NCBI GenBank assembly: GCA_039654915.1
Contig: CM077600.1
Location: forward strand, 39,044,492-39,108,491
Length of the DNA stretch: 64,000 bases
From: Aquilaria yunnanensis
Taxonomy: Eukaryota > Streptophyta > Magnoliopsida > Malvales > Thymelaeaceae
Direction: 5' to 3'
Shown here: positions 21,406-31,463 of the stretch, piece after piece
Numbering within the stretch: the stretch's first letter is position 1
How the letters are laid out: the number at the start of each line of letters is the position of its first letter
The notes under the pieces: generated by a model
What the model was told of the DNA's origin: nothing
Database searches by the model: none
What the model saw: the letters and a program-made list of their open reading frames with translations, nothing else
Position numbers and translations under genes: made by a program

Positions 21406-23465
21406 ATGAATGACGGAATGATCTCTGCCCAACCACAAGTAGCAGCAGTAGACTCCGCAGCAATAACAGCCTCTACATCAAGTTCGAAACCTAGAAAATG
21501 CAAAAGCTGCGACCAAGCGAAAAAGAAGACAATGGCACCAAGGTCAACTGTGTGGCTTCACTTTGAGAAGGTAACAAATGAAAAGGGGGAACATAAAGCT
21601 AAATGTAAATACTGTGAGAGGTTGCTAGCAAGTCATCGAAAGGATAATGGCACTAGTTCCCTTAGATCTCATTACAATTCTTGTCTTGCACGTATTGCTT
21701 TAGAATCTAAACAAAGTGAATTGGTATTTACTGCTGGAAATGAAGAATGGGATAAGGGACTAGAGTGTTGGAAGTTTGATCAAGAATCAATAAGAAAAGG
21801 TTTAACTTTCATGATTATTGTGGATGAATTGCCTTTCAAGTTTGTGGAAAATGAAGGTTTTAAACACCTCATGGCTGTTGCTTGTCCTAGATTTCATGTT
21901 CCCTACAATTGCTACAGATTGCTTTGAGCAGTATTCAATTGAGAGGAAGAAACTGAAACAATATTTTAAGAATACACGCCAACGGGTTTGCCTCACCACA
22001 GATACATGGACTTCTTTATAGAAAGTCAACCACATGTGTCTTACTGCACATTTCATAGATGAAAATTGGAAATTGCATAAGCAGATTTTGAACTTTTGTC
22101 CAATAACTAGTCATAGAGGTGAGATCATTGGTAGGGCAGTAGAGAATTGCCTTCTTGATTGAGGTATTGATAAAGTATTCATAATTACAGTAGACAATGC
22201 TAGTTCTAACGATGTGGCAATTGAGTTCTTGAAAAAAAAATCAGCAATTAGGGAACGAGTGTTGTTGGTTGTAAGTACTTGCATATGAGATATATTGCAC
22301 ATATTATCAATCTTGTTGGTGTTGATGGATTGAAAGAGATGCATGATTCTGTGGCTCGTGTTCAAGCTGCAGTTAAATTTGTGAAGCAATCTCCGACAAG
22401 GTATGTAATTTCAAAAAATGTATTGAGAGGGAGAAAATTGAAAGCAAGGCTTTGTTGTGCTTAAATGTTAGCACTAGGTGGAATTCTACCTATTTGATGT
22501 TGAATGCTGCACAAAAATTTGAGAGAGCCTTTGAGACATATGCTACTGATGATCCTCATTTTGAGCATGAATTAAATGAGTTGATTGGTGGAATACTTAC
22601 ATCTGATGATTGGGAGAATGTGAGAAGATTGGTTACTTTTCTTGAGACTTTTTATGACCTGACTTGTAGGATTTCAGGCTCTTTATATGTTACCTCTAAT
22701 ACATTTTTTCATGAGATTTCTAAAGTTGATGGTCTTTTGTATAAGTGAGGAACTAGTGATGACTTGGAATTTGCTTTTATGGCTAGGAAGATAAAAGAAA
22801 AATATGAAAAATATTGGGGTAATGTCGAGAAGATGAATATGTTGATATATGTTGCGGTGATCCTTGATCCACGACATAAGCTGAAGTATGTTGAGTTTGC
22901 ATTGAATGAGATGTATCAGTCAAAGAAAGATCTAGGAATTAAGTTAGCACAAAAGGCCAAAGATGCTTTGAATGAGTTGTTTAGTTGGTATGAGAAAACG
23001 TTGCAACTCATTGGGAAAGCACAAAATTGTGGTCAGTCAAGTGGAATTAACCAAGCTTCAACTGTGCCGCAATCTAAAACCTAAAAGAGGAAAGGTCAAA
23101 TTTCAAAGGAAAGAAAAAAGAAGTTCAGGTCACTCATTGGGAGTGATGAAAGAAAGTCTAATTTGATTAAGTATTTAAATGAGGAGTGTGAATCCGATGA
23201 GGATGATTTAGACGTGTTACAATGGTGGAAAATGAATAGTGGGCGTTTTCCTATCCTTAGTCAAATGGCCCGTGATGTCTTAGCTGTTCCTATCTCCACA
23301 ATTACATCTGAATCTGCATTTAGCACTGGAGGAAGGGTTCTTGATGCATTTAGGAGTTCATTGACTCCTAAGATGGTGCAGGCTCTCATATGTTGTCAGG
23401 ATTGGCTTAGGAGATCAATGCATCCTATTGAAAAATTGGAGGAAGGTATAATTGTAGTTATTTAG
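21406..23465 (+). pseudogene. zf-BED hAT transposase (RICESLEEPER-like), multiply broken
   Basis: The BED zinc finger starts near 21541 (STVWLHFEKV, then CKYCERLLA and a HYNSC knuckle). The catalytic hAT core follows with VCLTTDTWTS (about 21990), CLTAHFID, ITVDNASSND (about 22188), a HMRYIAHIINL block (22279) and STRWNSTYLML (about 22470). The C-terminal dimerisation domain has WWKMNSGRFPILSQMARD and TSESAFSTGGRV (about 23225-23340). In-frame stops occur at about 22018, 22159, 22746 and 23082, and frameshifts near 21915 and 22275. The domain order is complete, but no functional protein can be made. Confidence 0.93.
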
Positions 23466-24342
23466 TAATCTAACATATGTTTTTTGTTTAATATACTTGT
23501 GATTATTCTTTTGTTTATATCTTTATTTTTCCCCTCAGATTTGTCAAAAGTGGCATTGCCTAATTCGATCATAGATATTTGAATAAGACATTTGGTTAGT
23601 TGCTTGTGGGAGACCAACACTTATTCCAGGCAAGTAAGTTCTTTAGTTGTTAATTAAATTGTTCATAAACCTGAGATGTAGTTTATTTAAAGATTACTTG
23701 TTTTCTATTCAAGCAACTCATCACTTTTCACCTTTCTTTCTTGTAGGCAGTTTGGAATTGGATGGCTAGTGCATTTCAGCTTGGTTGTTTGTGGCATATT
23801 TTATGGAAAAGCAGTACTCTTGTCTTCTTAACTTGGTTATTGGTTTGAAGACAAGAAAGTTGGACTTTTCTATGTGTGGTTTGATATGTATTTTATTTAT
23901 ATTGTACTTTGAAACAATTTATATTCTGTAGCATGATGAATTTATGGAGAATGTGTGTTGTGATAATGTTTTGAATCTTCTAATGTTGCATGATGATTTT
24001 TAAACCAATTCCATTCATGATTTATGTATGTGCTGCAGCAAGAGATCTATATGAAATTCGGTTTTTTTGGTTTAAAACCGAATTTACATTTCAGTTTTGG
24101 GGGTAGAATCGGTTATTTCGGTTACTAACGTCTCCAACCGAAAACCGAACAAAATCGTTATTTCGGTTTCGGTTATAACCGAATGATCAGTCCTACTTGC
24201 CAAGAACCAAAAAAAAAAAAAAGAAACTGCCACAGGGGCAAAAGAAAACACTGTTAGCCTCTCATGCCCCGTTGCCAGGAACAAAAAAGAAAAGAAAAGA
24301 AAATAGAAACTGCCACAGGAGGGAAAAAAAATTTGTTGAGGC

Positions 24343-24366
24343 TGGGGCTGGGGCTGGGGCTGGGGA
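24343..24366. repeat. GGGGCT microsatellite
   Basis: Four tandem copies of GGGGCT/GGCTGG just outside the hAT element. Confidence 0.85.
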
Positions 24367-24397
24367 AAGAGAGCTGTTTCAGACTATTGAGAACTCA

Positions 24398-25115
24398 TAG
24401 GGCGGAACTACCTTGGGGCAGAGGGGCGCCACTGCCCCCAAGAATTTTGTAAGTTTTTAAATATAAGGTACTAAGTTGGCCATTTTGTGAGAAACTAATG
24501 ACCTGTTAAGTGTTTTTCCCCCTCCTAAAGTGGCTGAAAAATATAAAAGGGTAAATAGAGAAAATAGTTCTAGATCTTTACTTTTCATCACAAATTTTCA
24601 CCTAACCTCTGAAACATTGCATATCCATCCCAAACATTACCACCCAAGACTTTTGTGAGTTTTTAAATATAAGGTACTAGTTTGTCCATTTTGAAAGAAA
24701 TTAAGAACCAATTATATGTCTTATCCCCTCAAACTGGCTGAAGAATATAAAAGGGTAAATAGCACAAACAGTGCTAAATCTTTACTTTTCATTGCAAATT
24801 TATACCTAACATCTTAAATATTGCATATTCATCCCAAACCATTCTCTTTCAACATCTCTATGTCTCTCTCTCCCCTCTAGGTTACTTCAGTGATTATTAA
24901 TCAAAAAAAAGTAATTATTTTGCTAATTTTTATTTAGAATAGATATTATTTTAATACCATATACACCTAATAATTATTTAAATAACTTTTTATAAAATTT
25001 AATTTTTATAAATAATTATTTAAATAATTTTTTTCCCTTAGGTTTTAATCGTCGCTCGTTTCACCTCTGCTTTGCACCTAGCACCCCTGAGCCTAAAATT
25101 CTGGGTCCGTCACTA
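24398..25115. mobile_element. Possible hAT-like relic with an internal ~205-bp duplication
   Basis: The left end TAGGGCGGAACTACC and the right end in reverse, TAGTGACGGACCCAG, are weak inverted repeats. Inside, a ~205-bp unit (AAGTTTTTAAATATAAGGTACTA ... ATCCATCCCAAAC) is repeated from about 24437 and 24646. No target duplication was found. Confidence 0.35.
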
Positions 25116-25542
25116 TAGGTAGGGCACTTGAGCAGGAGGCTGGGGTGATGCATGCAAGTGTATGTAAGCTTTCATGACGTGGCAGTTCTTACAACTCCTA
25201 TTCTCAAAATATATTTAAAACTACACGTATTGTGTAATTAAAAGTTAAAAGTACCCTTTAAAAATTTTAAAAAAAAAATTGGCTCACGCGAATGCCATAG
25301 CAGAGAAACTCCTCCCTCCTACTTATCAGGAGGCTGTTGCTTCGCAGATCTGATCCCCACAAGCAACCGCCAGCCCACTCTCTACTCTACAAAACACCAA
25401 CTCGGTGGATTTAGCTGTTTGTGTTAGTTACTTTTTTTTTTTATGAAGTTTGTGTTAGTTTTTTTACCACTTTCAAACAACCGTCTCTCACTCACTCGCC
25501 CAAGAAAAGAAAAAGACACGGCAAGATCTTCCTAGTTTCCCC
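25116..25542 (+). other. Upstream region and 5' leader of the first bHLH gene
   Basis: The block CTACTTATCAGGAG (25320) and the following CCCACTCTCT are shared with the region upstream of the second bHLH gene (47291). They therefore probably belong to the promoter or 5' leader of the ancestral gene. No clear TATA box was found. Confidence 0.5.
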
Positions 25543-25555
25543 ATGGTAATTAAAG

Positions 25556-25727
25556 GTATATCTCCTATGTCTTGTCTAGCTTTTAGTTTGCTCTTAATTT
25601 CTTCGAATTGCATTTGCAATTTTCTTATTCTCTCTCTCTCTCTCTCTCTCTGTACTGATATGTACGAGTTCACTGCTTAATTTCACATTTCACACATTTG
25701 ATGTATTATTTCTCCTTTCATCTGCAG
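25556..25727 (+). other. Probable 5' leader intron of bHLH copy 1
   Basis: AAAG|GTATAT ... CTGCAG|CTTCGG. The second paralogue has a matching intron (AAG|GTATCA at 47522 to CTGCAG at 47600). The acceptor is only 11 bases before the annotated ATG. Confidence 0.65.
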
Positions 25728-25738
25728 CTTCGGACAAG

Positions 25739-26517
25739 ATGCAACCTTACCCTGAGCTGATGGAGCCCATGTTGGGATTCCGCCCCGCTTTTGCCCTCCC
25801 AATTATTAACCCATTCTTCGAATCCTCTAACCCAGCCGCCAACCTCTTTTGCTCTGCCACCAGCTCCCCTTTCGCCCACCAAAAAGCTTATGTTTCCGAC
25901 CAACTTCCCGAGCTCAATCCAGCTGCCGACCTCATTTACTCGCCGGCGGGAAACATCATCCCTGACCCCCTACAATTTCACGGAGAGCTGCAGTGCCTCT
26001 ACGGCTGCTCGAATTATTTCCCTGAAGCTACGCGTCGCGCGTCAACCGGGGGGGACGAGGAGAGGAGAAGCGGAGGCGGTGCGGCGAAGCAGAGCGTGGC
26101 GGCCCGTGAAAGGCGACGGAAGATTACAGTGAAGACGCAAGAGCTTGGAAAGCTCATCCCCGGCTCCCATAAGATGAACACGGCTCAGATGCTCCAAGCG
26201 GCTTTCAAGTACGTCAAGTTCCTCCAGGCCCAACTTGCTCTTCTTCAACAAATGGCTTCCTTTCAACGCCAGGACCAGGTACATTACGTACCTTAATTTG
26301 CTAAGAATTTTTTGAAGAATTTTCCCGGGAAAATTTGATGAGGCAGCAATTTGATAAGATGCAGGGATGGAGAAGGGGGGTGTTGGAAGCAGACGAGCTG
26401 CCAGTGTTGCTAGCATCTTCAGCGATTCAAGAGAAGTTGTATTCGGAAGAGAAGTGTTTGGCTCCCAAGCAATTCCTCCAACAGCTAGACTCATTGATCT
26501 CCAAGTCCTTTGACTAA
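25739..26517 (+). CDS. BHLH52: bHLH transcription factor, bHLH52/53 type (copy 1)
   Basis: Nuclear DNA-binding regulator. Exon 1 is 25739-26278 and exon 2 is 26365-26517, with an 86-bp GT-AG intron in phase 0 (CAG|GTACAT ... GATGCAG|GGATGG), giving 230 residues. The basic region near residues 117-129 (KQSVAARERRRK) keeps the arginines but has Ala where E-box binders have Glu; this is typical of this family and predicts non-canonical DNA binding. The HLH follows to about residue 173 (QELGKLIPG ... MLQAAFKYVKFLQAQ). The C-terminal motif AIQEKLYSEEKCLAPKQFL is shared with bHLH52/53. A 5' leader intron (25556-25727) is likely and holds a (CT)n run. An earlier ATG at 25543 is in frame across it and would add eight residues (MVIKASDK). 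The paralogue is at 47612. Confidence 0.92.
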
Positions 26518-26700
26518 TTACCACGAATAATATTGTCACTATCCGACTCTAATTAGTGCTGTTTCATAACTGTTTTGTTTAGACGTGGTAGAGAAGGTGT
26601 CTTTCTTTCTTTCTTTCTCTGCTTTTATTTTTTTGGTCCTTTTCTGTTGGTAGTGGTTCAGAGTCTAAGGACCCTAATTTTCTGCTGCTAATTCACCTTA

Positions 26701-27620
26701 AAGCATTTCTAACAGTTTCTCTAGAACAGTTTTTTTTTATATTTTAGAAAACATTTAACCTTTTTTTTCATTCCACCAATTTCTCCATCTCATTCTTCAA
26801 AATAGAAAATAAGATAAAAGAGAAAATTTCATTTTCCATTTCTACCAAAACACTAAACAAATTTGGCGAACGAAATCGCGTGGGTCTTCTCATCCATCCC
26901 CCCTTCTATGTCACAGCATGTTCACCCGGAGATTGAGGCGGCATCGAAATTGAGACGGAGATCAAAATCAGAATTAAGAGACGCCCATTTTTTACCTCCC
27001 TCTCTTCAGTGCTTTCCTAAATTCTTGCACGATCTCATCATTACAAGAAAGAGGAAACGACAAAAGAACCTCAATTACATGGCTGCCGGCTCGGGTCACA
27101 TACGTTTGCACTGATTTCTTGACTGCCCCATAAGCATACTGGAGCATGACGGTAGCGTCTCTCGGCTGGAACCTTCCTTCACGAAGCCCCAAGCGATCTA
27201 CTACAGAAAAATGGCAGCGACAGTGGTGGAGTGAGGAAGAAAGTGAGATGAGGGAATTACAAAAATAATAGTTAACCGCCGGTGAAGGTGGAATAGGAAA
27301 AAGGATCCCATCCCCTCCATGGCCCAACTGGCGCCATTTCAGACTCTGCAACAAACAAAAAAACTGTCTTCCAAGCATCGGAATTGAGGCGGAGATCAAA
27401 ATCGGAATCAGGTGAATTGGGTGGGGGCGTGGAGGAGGAGATGATCTGGTGGGGGCAAATTCAAGGGAAGGGACAAGGAGGAGGAGCTGATTTGGTGGGT
27501 GCGTCATTAATTAGAATTTGTAATATTTAATTATTATGTAATAAATGTAAAACTTTACAAAATAAAAAAACTGTTGGAGGTAGAGCAAAACAAATTATGC
27601 ATAAGCTATTGGAGATGCTC
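26701..27620. mobile_element. Harbinger-like non-autonomous element in the bHLH copy 1 3' region
   Basis: Ends AAGCATTTCTAACAG and, in reverse, GAGCATCTCCAATAG are inverted repeats of the GAGCATCTCCAACAG type. The flanks are TTA and GTA, compatible with a 3-bp TTA duplication carrying one mutation. The paralogous locus at about 48730-48760 reads CTTACCCATTAAT with no insertion, an empty site. Frames inside (26863-27114 plus, 26992-27507 minus) look like captured or random sequence; no domain recognised. Confidence 0.75.
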
Positions 27621-27680
27621 GTACCCATTAATTATTTTCTCACAGAAACAAATTATTTTCCTAGAAATGAATTAGCCACG

Positions 27681-27924
27681 ACTTTCTTCACGGTGTTTCT
27701 CCCTTCTCAAATGAATACTTGTCATCATATTATCAAACAGAACAAAACAACCCGACGGACAAGACAACGGACAAAAATAGTATATAGGATTCAGATATAA
27801 ACGCAGACGAATATATTAACCATCAACAAAAACAAAGTTTTGAGTACTAGGTGAAAAATTCAAAAATGAGGAAGAACAACTGTTGATTAATACAATAGAA
27901 GGAATGATGAGGGTGAGGAAGAAA
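27681..27924. other. Convergent spacer between bHLH copy 1 and PATL4
   Basis: Holds the 3' ends of the two convergent genes. Similarity to the second bHLH locus fades near 27680. No ORF supported. Confidence 0.5.
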
Positions 27925-29617
27925 CTAAAGACGTTTAGCGGTCTTGTGGCGATAGAGAAGCCTCTTCTTCTTGCTGGAGGAGTTATCAATGGTGATGACA
28001 AGTTTTCCAGGCTCGTTGGTCCTGAAGGAGTTGCGCACCACCGGCCCCTCCTGTGCACCCATCTTCTTGCTCTTGTGCACGATCACTGCGTAGGAACCTT
28101 CGTCCTGGGGCACGAATTCCTCCTTGTAATTCACTTCCCATCCCACCACCATCAACTCCCATATCAATGTGCTTCCACTCTGTTCAACATCACAGAAAAA
28201 TTTACTTAGAAATATCTCATCTAATCTCCACGGCTACCTAAAGTCTCAGTGACAGTAGCTAACACGAATACACAAGCAAAGCGTCAATCTTTTATTTATA
28301 TAAATAAGATTACCTCATCGGCCGGTATCTCGATTGTCTCGGTTGATCCAGCTTTGATGACGAGTTCAGAAACAGCACCATTTTCAGGGCTGAACTCACC
28401 GTCATCCTCCCTCTTGAAGCCACCGTATTGCACTGGAATTTCCACGGCAGGGATATACCTTTTTTTTTTTTGACACAGACGTTATGTTATTATTAGTTCG
28501 TGTTACTTCGGCAGCCTCTATTGGGAATTCAATGAAAACCGAAATCTGGCATGTTTTTATCATTCAAACTGAATCACTTACTTGAGAAGGGTCTCTGTGA
28601 CTCTGCCTGGCCGGGCTACCACAAACTTGCTCTTTGTCCTCTGTGTCAGGAAAGGAGACAGCAGAGCATTCAAGGCATAGTACCAGAACGGCACATTGAT
28701 GAATATCTGCAATCCACAAGACACATAATCAACAAAAAATTTCTAACAAAACCGTCAAGAGGATATGAAAGAGGCATTACGTTTCTTGCGACGAATTCTG
28801 GGTAATTGTCCTGCAGGGCTGCAACAGCTTGCTTCATGGCGACTCTGAGCTCCTTCTTGGAGGGTCCCGGAGAATTCTTCAGGTCGTTGATCTGAAGCAG
28901 GGAAGCGACGCCTCCTGGCCTCAGATCCAGCTTCTGAATACCCTTCTCCATCATCTGATACCTCCATCTGAGGAACTGCTCACGTTTCTCCTCAGTGCCG
29001 AACGCCTTCTGATAAAGCTCCTCGTTCTCGAACGCTCCGTAGATGTTGTAGCAGACTGGATGGCCTTCGTGGTCGACGCCGTTCATGTATGCGATGGAGC
29101 TCAAATCAGCGTCGAACTCCTCCTTGGTGATGGAATCCATATTCATATCTTTCCTCCATTGGAGGTTCTTCCTGAGCATCTCAAAAGCATGACCGACTTT
29201 GAACTCTCTGGCCCTCAGGAACTTAAGAAGCACCACATCGGTCCCCTCCGAGCCCTTGCTGGGCAGCAGAGGGACACCCCAGATAGAGACATCCCTGTCG
29301 AATTCTTTCTCTGTTTTTGGCTTGTCATCATCCTCCGCCTCTGGCTTTGGCTGCTCCTCTGTTTTCTGGAGCAAATTGCCTTGGAGAATGGCGTCTTCAA
29401 GCTTGGATTTTAACTCAGTCAAAGCCTTTTTCTCGAAGTCCTTGAGATCGGCGAGGAAGTTGCTCTCTTCCCTGTAGGAAGAGCACTTCTCGACGATCTT
29501 GGGCTTTTCAGAGTCTTCAGCCTCCTCTTTCTTGTCTCCGCCATTGACAGGCTTTTGCAGGGTGTCCTGTTGGGGTAGTTCTTGTGGAACGACAACTTGG
29601 GTCTCCTCCATAGTCAT
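27925..29617 (-). CDS. PATL4: Patellin (SEC14-GOLD lipid-transfer/trafficking protein), PATL4 type
   Basis: Patellins bind phosphoinositides and act at the plasma membrane, endosomes and cell plate. Four exons: 29617-28781, 28706-28582, 28458-28314 and 28179-27925, giving 453 residues. All junctions keep frame (phases 0, 2, 0). The acidic Glu/Lys-rich N-terminus spans residues 1-108, with SSYREESNFLADLKDFEKKAL near 46-66. The CRAL-TRIO N region (about 110-165) has WGVPLLPSKG and LLKFLRAREFKV. SEC14 (about 175-330) has MEKGIQKLDLRPGG, DNYPEF and FINVPFW. The C-terminal GOLD domain (about 345-450) has GWEVNYKEEFVP and ends RHKTAKRL. The start at MTMEETQ was chosen because an upstream in-frame Met adds a non-family segment. 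The exon 3 acceptor follows a run of As. The short N-terminus resembles shorter patellins, but the core and synteny favour PATL4. Confidence 0.95.
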
Positions 29618-29842
29618 GGGCTGAGATGGAAAATGAATAGAAAAGAAGGGAAGATGAGGCGACAAGGGAAGAGGCGGTGCAAAAATAGTCACTTGTAGTG
29701 GTATTGGTCTATGTTCTGCCCCGAAATTTTTCTGTTTGGTGAGTGTGTCGGTGAGGCTCTATGGATTGGATTGGAGTGCTGCTAGGGTTTGATATTGAGA
29801 TGTGGGGAGAGGGGGAGGGAGCTTATGCTCAATTTCCAACGG

Positions 29843-29855
29843 CTATATATTTAAA
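29843..29855 (-). promoter_or_regulatory. TATA box of PATL4
   Basis: On the minus strand TTTAAATATATAG lies about 230 bases before the start codon, implying a leader of about 200 bases rich in CT/GA. Confidence 0.55.
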
Positions 29856-31463
29856 CGAGGGGAACGGGGCCCACCAACGGTAACCTATCTGGAGCCAGCA
29901 ACGTTATTAATCATAAGTATAGGCTGATGACAGAGGAGACGTTAGGATTCTCCGCCCTAGGCCAGCATTGCTCTTGGCATCTCCCACTCATCTTTTCGCC
30001 CCACCTTTTAAAATATTTACCTCAAGACAAAACCACCCGCCCACTCTCCGAATTTCGCAAAAAATACATTTATCACAAAAGAAAAATTGGAAAATCAATT
30101 GATATCTTCTCCCTCTCTCTCTTTCCTTTTTTTTTTTAAAAAAAAATAATAATAATAATGATATCTACCATCAGAAAGCTTCAATTAAATCATGCGACGG
30201 ACACTACTATTATTCGGCAGCCAAGTTCATGGTTGCAAATAAATGTTCGATTTAGTAACAGAGTTGGAACCCTTCTTCAGACAACTGACGGCCATATAGT
30301 TTTAATTTAACGAGGTGTACTTAAATCTTTTATTTATTTATTTTTTCTGGTGGGGGTGTTGGCTTGTGAGACTCAACTGTCTTTGCCATCAAAAGATCAA
30401 AAAATCTACAAGAAACCTGACTTCCTTTAAAGTTTCACCTACCAACTTGGAGGCAAATAAGTAACAAAATCCCTGATCCCACAATCAGTCACATATTCAG
30501 GCCTCCCAGTCCCAAACGAGTGAACAGCCTTGTATTCATGTACGCCGAACGACTATGGGTTGTATTCCGTACTAAACGACTTCTGAGAATATAACTATAA
30601 GCCAAATGTTAAATATAAATGAAGACGGCTTCTGAGAATGCAGGCAAGTTCCCTTGAAATTTAATTACAAACCTTTCATAATTCTTATCAATCAAGCAGT
30701 CGAGGAGGGGAGGGAAGGGAAGGGAAGGGAAGGCAGAGAAGATTTTAAAAAAGGTTAATGTCGCACGCCAATTGGCAGTGTGTCTACTGTCATGGCGCCC
30801 ATCTCGGACACCTCACTTCACTACAGCAATGAATCAACGCTCGGCTTCTGCCAGGTCAAAATCTCCATGTGATTCTGCACAACACAACTCCTACCAACTG
30901 AATCACCCAAACAAAAAGATAAGGGAGGAGCATAACATGAAGCCATTCCATTCACGTTCACGTTCTTTGGGTGACCTGCTCCATGTAGGAGAGGAGAGGC
31001 GCCCACACCATGCACATGGCATGCCAGCCTGCCGCCAATCACAAGGATCCTCTTTCCCAACAATTATTTGGTCCGCTCAAACAACAGCTCATCCACCAAC
31101 TACAACCCATACCCCCCTACAACAAACAGAAGCCGACACTAAACTGTGGCTCCATCCTTCATTAATTACGCATTCCTCGTTGTTTTTACAGATACTAGCG
31201 TCTATTTGGCATCCCAATCAAAAGGGGCAATCCCAGAATTCGCACAGGCCTAACAATGTACCTGATGACCAACGCTTCACTTCAAATTTACATCACTCTT
31301 CTTCATTCTAACTTACCATCCCATCCCCAGCACTCTCCTGCTTCTCAACTATCTGAACCTGCTACAAAAATGCAGCCCTTCACCTACTTTCATGCGCCTC
31401 CCAAACTCCCCAGCCAACAATACCGCAACAGAGAGAAACACACTAATCCAGTGTTATACACGT
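29856..31463. other. Intergenic region between PATL4 promoter and TWINKLE 3' end
   Basis: Contains poly-T and AAT runs near 30125-30160, a GGGAA microsatellite at about 30712-30735 and the probable 3' untranslated region of TWINKLE next to 31464. The 179-codon plus-strand frame at 30772-31311 has no domain and looks like a chance frame. Confidence 0.55.

Larger units (their letters stand above)
19865..24195 (+). mobile_element. hAT element (4331 bp) with perfect 8-bp target duplication
   Basis: CTTGCCAA occurs exactly at 19857-19864 and 24196-24203. The ends TAGGGGTGAGCAG and, in reverse, TAGGACTGATCATTCGG are imperfect inverted repeats. Subterminal regions on both sides are rich in AACCGAA/TTCGGTT motifs, likely transposase-binding repeats. 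The interior carries a zf-BED/hAT transposase gene that is now broken. The element landed inside a short tandem host repeat containing CACTGTTAGCC and CTCATGCCC. Confidence 0.95.

Noticed and set aside
26042..26539. 165-codon minus-strand frame over bHLH copy 1
   Set aside because: Antisense shadow of conserved bHLH coding sequence; it crosses the intron and has no domain.
28829..29413. 194-codon plus-strand frame over the patellin exon
   Set aside because: It is the antisense shadow of the well-supported PATL4 first exon.
29618..29692. Upstream in-frame start of PATL4 adding 25 residues
   Set aside because: The added Pro/Phe-rich segment is unlike patellin N-termini; MTMEETQ fits the family better.
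30772..31311. 179-codon plus-strand frame between PATL4 and TWINKLE
   Set aside because: His/Ser/Pro-rich with no recognisable domain, and no paralogue or splice context supports it.
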